This document shows positions 1-12,016 of a DNA stretch of 64,000 bases, piece by piece. The first letter of the stretch is position 1, and each line of letters begins with the position of its first letter. Source of the stretch: Tetraselmis striata (taxonomy: Eukaryota; Chlorophyta; Chlorodendrophyceae; Chlorodendrales; Chlorodendraceae); NCBI GenBank assembly GCA_006384855.1, contig VCJN01003150.1, positions 1 to 64,000 of the forward strand. Reading direction: 5' to 3'. The notes beneath the pieces were generated by a model, which worked only from the letters and a program-made list of their open reading frames with translations, was not told the DNA's origin and ran no database searches. The position numbers and the translations under genes are program-made.

Positions 1-522
1 TTTGAAAGATTGGTTTCGACGCAGATTTGAACGAGGAATCGCGTGGTATCTTTAAAACAATTTTCCGAGCAAACCCTGAGAAGTTATAGCGTTTTAAAGC
101 GAAGGGGGTGTTGCTGCGCGTGGCCGACACTGATGCCACGCCAGTATCGCAATGCGACATGTACTGGCCGCCGCCCACACGGCTGCACCTCAACCAAATG
201 CACCCGAGCCCCTCGCCAATGTGTTTCCTCACGCGTTCATGGCCATCCCGCCGTTTGGTTGTTTATTCACGCGCGTCGGCGTGTGCGTGATACCGACCCT
301 GGTTTTGGTGCAGTTGCAGGCGACGCCCATCCACGCACCAAGTGCAGCGTGACACCCTAGTCAAAGGTCTTTAAGCTTCGGTTTGAGCCACTCGTCATGC
401 AGGTTTTATCGAACCCTCTGAGATTCCAGGGTTTCATCTCATATACCCTACGTTCAGGTACCCTAGACTTCTGAAGTCTTGAGACTGCCGAAAAGGGACC
501 ACAAACTTATGTGCAGGGGTGT
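1..522. repeat. Direct repeat copy A (1,524-bp period)
   Basis: The sequence from 1 to 522 recurs at 1525-2046 with one difference noticed (t at 153, c at 1677). The copies part immediately after the shared gggtgt at 517-522 / 2041-2046. Copy A is cut by the window start, so its true left end is unknown. Short ORFs inside it show no recognisable protein. It could be a satellite-like tandem unit or a long terminal repeat; the sequence does not decide. Confidence 0.95.
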
Positions 523-1524
523 GTTGGCCATATGTCATTCGGCCATATACGGCCGACACGGCATGTTTGGATCACCCCAATGTTCCTACTGGCTGCATAT
601 GCCTATGACGCATCCACATGCGAGCCACGGGCTCGAAAGGGCTCACTATCCCAAGACGCCTTATTGCGACCTCGTCGAGCGCGCTTGGTGCGGCGCACAC
701 CCCTCCACATAAGTCCGGGTTTTGCATTTTCGATCGCAAAGCGCATGCATGGGCGAGGATAACGCCGGCTGCATGTGCATACATGCTAACTACAGTGGGA
801 ATAGTTCGGGCGAACGCCCATTGTGCGCTTTATACCCACCCGCGCGACAACACGACCATTTGTGGGCGCCCTTTCAAAAACGCGAAATCGGTGCATGATG
901 CGTTGGCGCCAAAAAAATGTGGATTGCGCCAACCGTCCAAACCTATGGAAATAGCGGCACTCGTCGCACCAAACTCGGTGGATACGGCCCTTGGCATAAG
1001 TTGCACACACCGTGCGTGTAGGCCACTGAAAATCATGTCGCTATAGGCACGACGAGACACCCCAACGACAAGTTGGCCACTACGGGGAGCAATTTTGGGG
1101 TGAAAATGCTGCTGTTTCTGTGGCGAACGCACGTAGGAGAGGCGCTCGATGGCCCCCTTGGCGTAGGGCAATGCTCTACTATGGGGGCGCGTGGTGGAAT
1201 GCCAGTTGCACCGTTTCGTGGGCGGGGTGGCGCGGTAGGGGCGTGGACTTTAATTAATATGAAATTCCTTGAAAAATGCTGTGGAAAATGGCATTTTGGC
1301 TGGTAGATGTGTGTATCGCTAGGAGGCGGCACATGCCAAGTGTTGGTGATTCGTGGTCATCCACACACACACAACGCTCTCGCACAGCCGAGTATGGGGC
1401 TTAGACACGCACTTGGCGCAAAGCCACGCGCCCGACATGGGTGGGAACACAAGGCAGTGAGGGGCAACTTGGATGATCATCTTTGGGGATTTTTTCCGGG
1501 GCCCCAAAAAATAGAATTTTGGAT
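523..1524. other. Spacer between the two repeat copies
   Basis: About 1 kb lying between the identical copies. No ORF here has a recognisable motif. Parts of it (about 690-770 and 1200-1440) resemble a diverged sequence at 44115-45010 inside an intron of the large surface-protein gene, which suggests it belongs to a dispersed repeat family rather than to unique DNA. Confidence 0.7.
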
Positions 1525-2046
1525 TTTGAAAGATTGGTTTCGACGCAGATTTGAACGAGGAATCGCGTGGTATCTTTAAAACAATTTTCCGAGCAAACCC
1601 TGAGAAGTTATAGCGTTTTAAAGCGAAGGGGGTGTTGCTGCGCGTGGCCGACACTGATGCCACGCCAGTATCGCAACGCGACATGTACTGGCCGCCGCCC
1701 ACACGGCTGCACCTCAACCAAATGCACCCGAGCCCCTCGCCAATGTGTTTCCTCACGCGTTCATGGCCATCCCGCCGTTTGGTTGTTTATTCACGCGCGT
1801 CGGCGTGTGCGTGATACCGACCCTGGTTTTGGTGCAGTTGCAGGCGACGCCCATCCACGCACCAAGTGCAGCGTGACACCCTAGTCAAAGGTCTTTAAGC
1901 TTCGGTTTGAGCCACTCGTCATGCAGGTTTTATCGAACCCTCTGAGATTCCAGGGTTTCATCTCATATACCCTACGTTCAGGTACCCTAGACTTCTGAAG
2001 TCTTGAGACTGCCGAAAAGGGACCACAAACTTATGTGCAGGGGTGT
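1525..2046. repeat. Direct repeat copy B (1,524-bp period)
   Basis: Second copy of 1-522. Its left boundary cannot be defined because copy A is truncated by the window. The right boundary is sharp at 2046, after which the sequence changes completely (acgtcagtgcc follows). Confidence 0.95.
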
Positions 2047-2604
2047 ACGTCAGTGCCATGTAACATTTTACCGGGCTCGTACGACTACCAGAATGATGAC
2101 AAAAAGGATTTATCGCCCGCCGGCAATAACGCCGGATGTACTCGCACGTAACTGGATGGACGTGCCGCCACCAGCAGCAGCCTTCACGGATAAATAATAG
2201 TCGCTAGTAGTAGTGCTTCGTCACCTGTATGTCACATCTGAATCTCACAGTGGTTGGCACGCCCCACACCCTCAAATTTGATCTACGCCGTGCTCAACTG
2301 CTTTTCCCAATTGCCCAAGACACCATAGACCGACATGCGCCACCTCCCTTGGCCGATTTTCAAGCGTGCACTCAAATCAAAATGCCTAGTGCGAGGAGGT
2401 AGCATGTTGTGATGTATTGCACAACCAAACGGTCACACGTGTCAGCTTTAACAGACATTATGTTGCGGGATGATGCGCGCGCATGCCATTTTTAAGCGGC
2501 TTGTGATGTTAATCTTTTAGTATGACCGCTCTTAGCGGTGGATTTGTTAATGTCCTTTTTATTGTGATTCACACGAGTGCAATGTACTCGCGCGTATTAA
2601 TAAT
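2047..2604. other. Unassigned spacer
   Basis: No gene is supported. The stretch is less GC-rich than the genic parts of the window and leads directly into the decayed ORF of the unknown repeated family. Confidence 0.5.
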
Positions 2605-3440
2605 TTGATACTGAACTCGGGGTCTCGTTTGGTCCATCGACGTAACTACGACACCGACACCACTCCTCCAGCGGTCACCGACTTCCTTGCAGAGCTCTTG
2701 CTCGACCCAAACGATTCTGATCACACGGCAGTGGAGGCGGCTACGTTAAGCGAGGATGTGGTAGTGCAGCAGTGTAGTGGCAATAGCGCGCAGCAGGCTT
2801 CACCTGCCCGGTTGAAGGGTGCTGGCATCCGCCGCTTATGGCTACCGTCCCTGGTGCCGCCTTCATCGGCTAGTTGCGTGAATAACGACATCCTCCCGAG
2901 GCTCGTTGTTCCTCCCTGGGAACTCCGACACCAACACGCCCACACATGGTTTCTTTGACGCACAATATGACTTCGTACTTGGCCTAGGCAGCTTCAACGC
3001 AATTTCTTCCGCCCGTAAATACGATCACTTCCTGAACGATGCTCGGGGGTCCGCTACCTACGCAGTGGCGACAGTGCGCGAGGCGTGGGGCCGCTTTCAT
3101 GCGGCTACTGATGGCCACCTCAGCGATGCGGACGCCGCGTGATGGAGCGGGAGGCGGAGGCTGCGTCGGGCTCGCAAAAGGAGTTCACGGCATTCTTGGA
3201 CCATGTCAACAACTCTCGGCTTAAAAATGAGGTGGGCGGTGCTCTCCCTATCACATGCACGGAACGGATCTTGTTCGGCCGGCTCGACGGGGCGTACGGT
3301 GGCCATCCCCATTGCGCGGACGGTCATGACTCCACAAGAGTTGCGCGAGGTCACTGCCGGGTACTTCATTTTGCCGCCCAACCCATGCATGGCCCCGTTA
3401 GTTGGGAGCCACAACATTTTGCAGTCTAAAATCGCACAAC
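2605..3440 (+). pseudogene. Decayed ORF of unknown repeated family, copy 1
   Basis: The reading changes frame several times. It opens in one frame at 2605-2958 and moves at about 2910 to a frame carrying GSFNAISSARKYDHFLNDAR. It reaches a stop near 3142, continues in another frame with a MEREAEAASGSQ start, and ends with the block TPQELREVTAGYF near 3340. The same blocks occur on the minus strand at 19969-19440 (GSFNATSSARQYHHFLDDAR, AQELREVAAGYF). Two diverged copies in opposite orientation point to a transposable-element protein. I do not recognise the family. Its copy 2 abuts a tyrosine-recombinase retroelement, so a Gag-like or accessory role is possible but unproven. Confidence 0.6.
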
Positions 3441-6069
3441 CCCGTCCGTCATTGTCGACCTCTGTGGCGACGCGCTCAAGAACCTGCCGGCACCTCGCTC
3501 GTAGAAACGGGGTTTGCTTAAAAGCGATTAATAATGACTACTAGGCGCGAGTAGTCACATGCACCTTAAATATGTCGCGCGTAACGCCCGCCGAACGTGA
3601 GGCGTCACAATACATAAACCTGCCTGGCAAGAAGGATAAGTATACAGCAGCGCGCAACCATTCATCAAACTACTATAGCGAGTAGCGGGTACTCGGTATA
3701 GTCACGAGTGCACAAAGTACGACACGAGTACGTACACGAGTCACTTCACTTTACGGAAATCGCCGTCTTTCAGCATGTATGTGCTATAGGCGCGCGCCTA
3801 CGAGTACTCGCGAGTAGGCGCGGATATGACGTGATGAGAAGTAATGATGACGAACAAGCGGGGCAGTACGGTAATGGTACACAACATAGTGCAAAAATGC
3901 AATCGGCTAGCAGTGCGAATTGATACCCCGTTGTAGGGCTAAAATCTGCTGGCTCATATCCGAGGGGGGGCGGGGGGATAGCAGGTGGTTCGCGCCGCAC
4001 GATGCGCGGTTACGACGCAAACTCATCGGCATTGCCTACATGTATCTTATGACGCGCATTATATAGTTCGCTACCTTCACCGCCCGCCACCCCACGCGAG
4101 CCATCACTGCCCGCGCTCGGCGACGGTGGGATGCTGGACAAGGGGGAGACCACATTAAAAGTGAGCGTGACATGGGATGGCATGCGGCCGCTCGGCCGCC
4201 CAAATAGTATCCCTTCGGTAAGCAGTGGATGCGGCGGACCTACATCCGCTACGAGCGAGCTAATATGTAGCACGTGGCGACGGAGATGGAGCCGGAGATA
4301 TCCTTCGAGCACGTGCCCATGACAGAGGTGGAGCACGAAGAATTCCGGAAAGACTTCGGGCGGAAGACAGCGATCCGGGGGCAGTGCCGGCGCTACCCAT
4401 GCGTTTGAGAAGGGTCACATGCTAGCCATAGACCAATGTAATATCGTGATAGTCTACGCTTCTTATACATGTAGTGTATGCCAGATCCATCAACGTCGTG
4501 ACCGGGAGCAATGATTCCCATAGCTTGAAGCCCACGCGTTGCGTTCAAGACGATGCGGTAAGATGTCAAGTACACAACGGTGTTAGGGGCGATGGTTGTG
4601 GATGAATCGGTTTGAGCGCCCCCTGATGGGCAACATGCAACGGGGGGTGGCAGCGCGGGATGCGGCGTGGCACAACACCTACGGAGCCGGCGGGGTAGAA
4701 GGGCATCATGAGCGGGGATGATCGTGGGCGCATGGGCATTTGTTTACCTTCCCGACTTCCGCTCTTCTCCAAACCGATGAACGCCTATAGCCCACACTCC
4801 ACCGCTACTTTCATCGTCGCACCCACGTTGCGTCACCAAACTCGCACACTACACGTACTTAGTTGCAGCGCGCGGCAAGAGGTGTTCGCGTTGGCCGTTC
4901 AACGCGTCGCAATACCGCAAGACTCTATGTATTGGTGGAAGCCAGCGCGCCGCGCGAGCGAGCAAGTTCCCACCTCACCTTGCCGACCTCATTCTTCTCA
5001 CCACCCCACTTTACCGCTTCCCCTTATTTGCCGCTTTCCATCAATTTTGCATGCCAAACAAACGGCGCACGATGAATCACTACTCGATAGGATGAGATGC
5101 GCTAGCTAGGAGGGGATGCACGTTGGACGCGCTAGAGGGCTATAGTGGCTAGGCGGACAAGTCGTTCGAATTAACGCGGCATGCGTCGCTCACTGTGTGC
5201 AAGCTTGATGAACTAACGCTACAAATGCTCATCGGTGTGCACACACAACACTTCGTTCAATCGTACATGTACCAATCCCGCCAGCCAATTACGTCATCGC
5301 CACATACATCTACGCATGATGATCATCAACTCGTCGAGGGCCTCAACATTGACAAAGTAAAGTTATTCATCGCGGTCCCTCATGTCAGATAAATTGCGAA
5401 CTCGCAACGCGATATCCCTGCCCCATGATCCAACATACCTCATTAACCGTATCTGCTTCGCGCTGTCGTGCAACGGAAAATCACGGATACTTCGCACCCC
5501 GATTTCTACGAGTGTTCCCATTTCCATACGAGAAATTGGTGTCATACATACGAGGATCTCAAAATGACCAGCGCTGCCCATCTCGCTTTCACGTTATGGC
5601 CCCCTAAACTCTTCGGAACACACACGCGCTATCATATATAAGGATTGCACTTTCTATTTTAAACTAAAGTCCTGCCAGTTGGCGCGAGCGTACGAGCCGC
5701 ACCGGGTTCCGCGATTTCTTAGTACTTCATATACTGTCCAGCAGCCGCACGGCTACCCGTATATCAGCAGACTTTTTATTAGAATTGAAACGTCCATGAT
5801 CATACTATATATACGTCAACTATGCAACAATAACAAGGATTACGTCTCAGCATGACTACGGCATCCGTGCTACCCTGTAGCTACTCCGTCCACCACTCCC
5901 GCCGCGCGATCATATCGTCGACTGTCTATTTCACCTACCGCTCTCGCGCGTCGGTTGACTTCGTCGTACCGTACCTAGCGCCTGCACCGCACCAGCTGGA
6001 CGATTAAGGACTAGTCGTCGCGCAACTTCAACTTCCAAGGTACGGCGGCGGCCCAGGAGTTTACTGCTT
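3441..6069. other. Gene-poor region
   Basis: Only short ORFs are present and none has a recognisable domain. A plus-strand reading around 4220-4408 (KQWMRRTYIRYERANM, stop, then HVATEMEPEISFEHV, ending before a TGA near 4408) looks protein-like and may be a transposon relic, but it carries an internal stop and I cannot name it. The rest (about 4410-6069) shows nothing I can support. Confidence 0.4.
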
Positions 6070-6893
6070 GTGGTGCTTCCGGTAGCGCCTGTTCATTTTC
6101 CCTCCCCACCCCGTGCCGAATGTCCCTCAGGCGCGTTCCACCGGGGGAACGCCGCGTGTGCCCCTTTCTCAAGGCACTGGGTCGGACGAAGGGTTAATAG
6201 GAAGCGCGAACGATATGCGTGGGCCGGCCCGCCCGGTCCACCGACGCGGGTGGGGTTGGCGACCCTCCCTTGTGGCGGCACGTCCCCTCTCCGGTGCGCC
6301 CCTTCCCCCCCCCCCCCCCCCCGCCGCACACGCACAACAGTACTGGTGCCCAACGTGCACTTCTTGCGCTAAACTAGGGAAACTTGGGGGTTGGCGGTAA
6401 GGGGAGACGCGCAGGAGCAGCACAGGCGGGGGTGCGTACAGGGAGGTACCGGTGCTGACGCATCTATACGAACTCCTGTCCTAGGCCTCAAACTGGGCTT
6501 GCATGCAACCGATAAGCACATTGGCAACGGTTCCTGCTATAGCTTCGTCTGCATTTTACCTCTGGCAGGCAGTGCAGGTTCTAATTCGCAGTGTTCCTAT
6601 TGCCTCGTTGGCAGACGTGGTCGCAATCCCTTGGGCGAAAACTCGCAAGACAGGACAGCCCCACGTGCCTGCATAGCTTGTCCGGAGGTATGCGTGGTGT
6701 CTCGGTCCCCCTCCCCCTCCCCCTCTCCAAACAACATACCAAAGCACAGGTAAATTCGGGCTGAGAGAAGAGATCAGGGGGGGGCGGAGGGAAGGGGGGG
6801 GGGGGGCTGAGGAGATTGGATAGCGGCAACAGGTGTGCACACGAGGCTGTACTTTGGGCCTTACTTAGCAAGGCAGTGGCTAGCTACAGCTAG
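6070..6893. other. Upstream region of the PC-esterase gene
   Basis: GC-rich DNA with a C tract near 6305-6322, a G tract near 6795-6806 and one copy of the dispersed MITE-like element (listed separately). The missing 5' exon of the downstream gene may lie here, but I could not place it. Confidence 0.4.
6480..6615 (+). mobile_element. MITE-like element, copy A
   Basis: Core gggcttgcatgcaacc at 6495-6510, followed by the family's characteristic sequence (a ggttcctgctatag-like block, then cgtctgcattttacctctgg and cgcagtgttcct). The terminal repeat is not preserved here. Other copies are at 37.6, 37.7, 38.8, 42.1, 42.3, 43.4, 45.9, 46.1 and 47.5 kb. Confidence 0.75.
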
Positions 6894-8750
6894 AGGCAGA
6901 CACGGCCATTGGGTCAAGGTGCCTCGGACGCGGGTGTGCTGAACAGTGCTGGCTGCTTTTCGCCACCCTGGGTGCTTTGCTCGTCACGATCAGCCCTGCT
7001 GCTGTGGGCGTGGCTGCTCCTGAGCGTGCCGTGCTCGGCGGCTGATGGTGATGGATGGGGGCCTCGCCATGGAACGCCGCGGAGGGATACGCGTCCGCTG
7101 CGCTTCGCCGCGCGGCGCAGGGACCCGCTGCTCGCAGAGCTGCTCCTTCAGCGGCGCGCCGCCGCTGGCAGGGGTGCCGATGTCCCGGGCATCTTCCCCG
7201 CGCAGCAATGGCGCGCGGATGAGCGCCGCCGGCCCACACTCGGAAGGCAACTGCCGCGGAATAATGCCGCGCTGCACCCCTGCTCCGGCTGGTTGCCCGG
7301 CGCCTGGGAGGGTCAGCGCTGGGTGCCTGTGCGTAGTCGCAACTGCCAGCCTGTGGGTGAGGCGCCACTCCCCCTATGTCCTCTGGCCCTTTGCATCGCC
7401 TCCGCTCCATCGGTTGTTGCCGGCACAGCGAGTCATTATGTGGCAAGGGGTATGCCAGCATCTACATGCCTGCCCATCCTCCCCTCCTACCTGTGCGCCT
7501 GAAACCCCAGAGAACAGCTCATGGCAGGATAACGTATCAATCATACGGCAATATCAGGTGTGTGGGGTGTTTTAAGCGTAATGGGACATGATGGGTTGCA
7601 TGAATTTTGCCGCTTGCCATCCTGGACTGAGGAATGTGTGCATGCTCACGGTTCACTTGGTAGCGTTATCGTGTAGGCCTACCATTGGCGTTTATATCAG
7701 TCATCGATAGAGCCTGCCTGCCTGAGTATGATATCATTTAAGGTCAGGGTGCAGGCTGCAGCCACCTTCACTGAGATTACATTTCCCTCCCAATGTAGGG
7801 CTTCGTCCCTGGTACTAAAGCCCTGAAAAATGCATGCCTCGCATCCCCCCTTCCCCTCTCGCACGGCCGTTGCAGAGCTGCCCCGAGATGGGCCGGAGCT
7901 CCTGAGATGCTTAAGCGGCCGGCGCCTGTTCTTCCTGGGTGACTCGCACGTGCGGAACCTCTACCGCTGCGTGGCGGACGAGCTGACGGGCGGCGCCTCA
8001 GCGCGCGCAGTGGGGCGTGCGTTGGTGGCGCGCAATGACCCTGTCCAGCCGGACGAGTGGCCCAAGTACTCGCACCTAGAGATGCGTGAAGGGGCCGGCA
8101 ATACCGCAGCGAGCGGCGACGATCCGCACCGCCTGTCGTGTTCAAACGCTGAAAAGGTGCACCGCGTCGACTACGACTATGACGTAGAAACGGGCAACTC
8201 GTCCACATTGCGGCTCTCTTTCCTGTGGAACCCTTGGCCCGGCGATGCACCGCTACTGCACACGCCAGCGGCGCTGGAGCAGTGGGGGCCCGACGGCGCG
8301 GCGTACCGTTTCAACTACACCGGAGGCCGCGCGCGCGACCCGCTGCTGGCAGCGCTGTCGGCGAAGGTCCCACGCCCGGACCTCGTCATCACGGGCGGCG
8401 AGAGCCGAAACCACTCCGCCCTGTTCCGCACCTTCCCTGGCGAGGCCTTGCTCATCGATCACGCGGGCGCGCGCGACGAGATGCACGGGGCAGCTGCCAA
8501 GCGGGGAATCGCCGTCGCGGACGTTTCAGCCGCGCTGCTCGCGCTGGTTCCCAGTTTCAGCGTCTCGCCAACTGTATCGGGGCCACACGGCACCCCACGC
8601 GTGTCGCACGTGCCGGAGCAGGTTCTTCGTGTGCAGGCGCGTCTGGTGCTAACGCTCGCAGCGCAAAAGCTCTGCGGCGACTCGCCTGCCGTTGCCGGGG
8701 GGCGCCATCCCGCCACGCCCCGTCATCACCGCAACTCCGCGCATCACTAG
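6894..8750 (+). CDS. PC-esterase / TBL-like membrane protein (5' end unresolved)
   Basis: Exons 6894?-7356 and 7876-8750. The donor at 7357 (gtgagg) and acceptor cag at 7875 join in frame, giving ...NCQPV-ELPRDG.... The N-terminal part has a hydrophobic anchor (SALLLWAWLLLSV), then the Cys/Trp pattern PCSGWLPGAWEG. Exon 2 carries the GDS motif FFLGDSHVRNLYRC, the nucleophile block of PC-esterase and trichome-birefringence-like proteins, which O-acetylate wall polysaccharides in plants. A late His (RVSHVPEQV) could serve the catalytic dyad. A type II Golgi membrane enzyme acting on wall or glycan substrates is inferred. The frame is open back to 6894 with no ATG, so an upstream exon is missing. 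Substrate is unknown. Confidence 0.75.
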
Positions 8751-10884
8751 ATATGGTGTGCACTCATGCAGGCTTGCGGACTGATAATGCTCTTCGGGGC
8801 CGCTATTATTCCAGCGACTGCCCGACGGCTGACGCAGTCTCTGCCGCGCGGCGTAGCTAGAAGCATGCGAATGCGCCAATGAACGCCAGCAGGCGGAATG
8901 GCACAAGTATAGGAACAGGCACAACCGGATTCAATATAAAAGCACGGAAAGTCAAGAGCTGGTTGCGCGCCGTCTTGCTCCTGATGTCTCGGCACCTGCG
9001 TGTCTTGGAAACATACCTATGGGAGAACCGCTGAAACTCGGCGTCGCTACTACACGATTTTTCTACTTTAAATAATAATCATACTTGACGTATATGTATT
9101 GAACTGGTAATTCTTGCGCCTCTATCTACACATGGTTTTCGTGTATGAGTACGCCGATATGTCACAGCAGCGTCCCCGACTACACGGCCTGCGCGTGATG
9201 TGGATCTGCACCAGCGGCATAGCGGTTTATGTCCTCTAGAGGAAAATATTCAGACGAACAATGGAATGACGACGACCTCACGATGATGCAGCGTTACATC
9301 TTCTGTCTATGAAGTGAGAGTTTATACACGATGCATGATATATGTCGTCGCGGCATTTGCATGATGGTAAGACGTTTAATGTACTAAAGGGTTTACGGAA
9401 CTACCTGAGGAGTGAGGAGGGACAGCAGCATATGTACCCGTAGTCGGGGAATCGCGTGTGGCAACACCCATCACTAAGTTTGACATGTATACTGTTGTAT
9501 CTGGCATACCTCAGCATGGCATTCGAAGGGATATGGAGGAGCGGTGGGGTTCATGATGGGCAAAACAGATGCGTTACCTGGCTAGCAGTGGGCCAAAACT
9601 TTGCATAAGGATCGCGCCGTGCTGCGTTTGGTAGATGGAGACTCATACACTCCGGCCTGCATTTTTGCATCCAAAGCCTGTGGCGCTGCATAGCAAACGA
9701 CACAGCAGCAAATTGGCATTGATGATATGAACAGTTCAATAGAGTAGCAGCTGCCCGTCATCTCTCAGTGTTACCTCCGCTGCTACATAATATTTTGTTG
9801 GCACGAGGTAACGCACTGCTGGCCTCTTGCATAGTACACAAATTAAGAGTAATATCAGAATATGCAATTTGCGTTCAATTGTCGAGATGTCTGCTGCTGC
9901 CGCACTGGCAGCGGCGATAGGGGTAGAGCAGGACATGTATGTATGCTATGTGAGAGACGGCATGCCATCGGATTCGGGCTGGTTAGTAGGTGTGCAAACA
10001 TTTGTAGCGGACATGAAACTGCGGGGAAGAGGAATATAACAGTTTCCCCCGTTGCTATTGTATTTATGTGCGTGTGAATCGGCCGCTTTTACAGGGCAAG
10101 CGCAAGACCAGCCTTTGCCTTTCTGTCCATGACAACAAACATCACAATTGCATTTGCGTATACCCCATGCCAAAATGACAGTGAGCATCCACAAACCTTG
10201 CATCCTCCAGGCACATATTTGTTATGTATGCATCTCAGTGTGCTGCTGGATTTCTCCACGAGCCTACGTACATCGAATCGAGTACGTATTATTGATATCC
10301 TTACCACACCCCAACTCTACCAACCAGCCTGGTCAACCCAACTATGGCCTGAAAAATCGCATGCAAAGGCCTCCAGCAATCTGCCTGCCCTATGACACTT
10401 ATCGTTTTGCCCTCGCAAACCAACAATGAACACGCCTGGCGCCGACCAGAGGGGCCGGCGGACAAAGTAACAGCTGCCCCTCGAGGCATCATTTATATCT
10501 ATTGAACTGATAGTACATCCACATTTGCTTAGCAATGTGTGAATGCCAGTGAGAGCGCATCGCATGCGCCCCCGTGCCCATGCCAGGCGCCAATGCACTA
10601 ACCAAACGCAACAGGGCATCTGCCTCAAGTCCCATGGCATGTCCCATTACAAACGCGCATTTTTCTGCGCGTCCGTGCGCAGCAACACAGACGATGTGTG
10701 TGGTTGCTGCACGCGCAGTGGGGAGTGCGCTGTGCCGCCCCATCGCGCTGCAAAACACATCTACAAGCCACATACTTACAAGAGCTTGGTCCCTGCTGGC
10801 GAGGCAGTTGGATCCCCATGGCGTATATGCCTGCACTGCTCGCCTAGTATCTGCCTTGAACTGCGGTAGACAGCGGGGTGAATC
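8751..10884. other. Intergenic region, no gene seen
   Basis: About 2.1 kb between the 3' ends of the PC-esterase (+) and HIR (-) genes, so it should contain both 3' UTRs. Short ORFs on both strands show no domain signature. No RNA gene or repeat was recognised. Confidence 0.5.
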
Positions 10885-12016
10885 CTAGTTGCGGGTCATC
10901 TGCTGTGCGGCGCTGGCCTGCATGAAGCCCCCGCGGACCTGCGCTGCCACATCGCCGACCGTGCCAGGCTGGTGAGGCATAAAGACGGTGGACGACTTGT
11001 TGTTGGCGCCAATGTCCTTCAGGGTATCAAAGTACTGTGTGACCAGCATGAGGTCCATCACTGCCTGGGAGTCCACATCCTTGACCTGCATGCACAAAGC
11101 AGAGGCTCAGCTCAGCCATGACACAGCTCCAGTATTCGTCGACATGTTTTCAGCGTGCCTCCGACACGCGTGACCACCACCCGTTTCCTGCCCGTCTGCG
11201 CGCTCCATGGTGCGCAGCAGTGCGCTTGGTGGCTTTGTGATCCAGGTAGCACCTGGGTGCAATGCTCCTATGACGCCAGCAAGCAGGACGAGGCAGGTCG
11301 ATGGGCAGACGGTTGGGGTAGTGAGAGGAGGGTCGGTGCAGAATCCTACCTGATCGGAAAAGAGCACGATGGACTCCCGCAGCCCGTTCACGATCGCCTG
11401 GCGCTGCCGGGCAATACCCTGGCCAGACAGGAACTTGGCCTCCGCGTCCGCCTCCGCCGCCTTGACCACCTGGATCTTTTCCGCCTCAGCGCGCTCCACC
11501 GCGGCAATGCGCAGCCGCTGCGCGGCGTTGATGTCGTTCATGGCGCTCTTGACTTTGGCGGCGGGGTCGATGTCCGTGATCAGCGTCTGGATGATGGAAA
11601 ACCCGAAGGAGGCCATGTTGGCCGTGAGCTCGCTCTTGATGGCAGCGGCGATCTCCTCCTTTTCGGTGAAGACATCATCCAGGTTGATCTTGGGGACCGT
11701 CGAGCGCACAACGTCAAACACATAGCTGGTGATCTGGCTGCGACTGTCCGTCAGCTTGTAGAACGCATCGATGAGGCTTTCCTTCACCACCTGGTACTGC
11801 ACGGTGACCACCATTGTCACAAACACATTGTCCTTTGGTCTTCGTCTCGCAGCGCACGTCGAGCTGCTGGATGCGCAGGCTCAGGGTCCCCGCGATGCCT
11901 TCGCCAATGTAGCAGTGGATGCAGTTGAAGCCCGGGTACGCGATCCGCTGGAACTTGCCAAACTGGGTCACGATGCCCACCGTGGACTGATCAACGCAGC
12001 TGTAGCACAGCCCCAT
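10885..12016 (-). CDS. HIR: HIR protein (stomatin/prohibitin band-7 family)
   Basis: Two exons: 11350-12016 and 10885-11094. The donor after FSDQ is GTAGG and the acceptor is gcatgcag, continuing VKDVDSQAVMD. The product is about 291 aa, the usual HIR length. It starts MGLCYSCVDQSTVG, an N-myristoylation/acylation start, followed by the band-7 domain (VTVQYQVVKESLIDAFYKL) and the conserved LVTQYFDTLKDIGA tail. Plant HIR proteins scaffold plasma-membrane microdomains and associate with immune receptors and channels. One extra base at 11832-11833 breaks the frame between ETKTK and DNVFVT; removing it restores the family sequence. The gene is therefore probably intact with an assembly or sequencing error, though a true frameshift cannot be excluded. 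Confidence 0.92.

Noticed and set aside
1-2046. Interpretation as a normal LTR retrotransposon
   Set aside because: The 1-kb interior has no gag, RT or integrase, no tg...ca termini can be defined, and the left copy is cut by the window, so only 'direct repeat' is supported.
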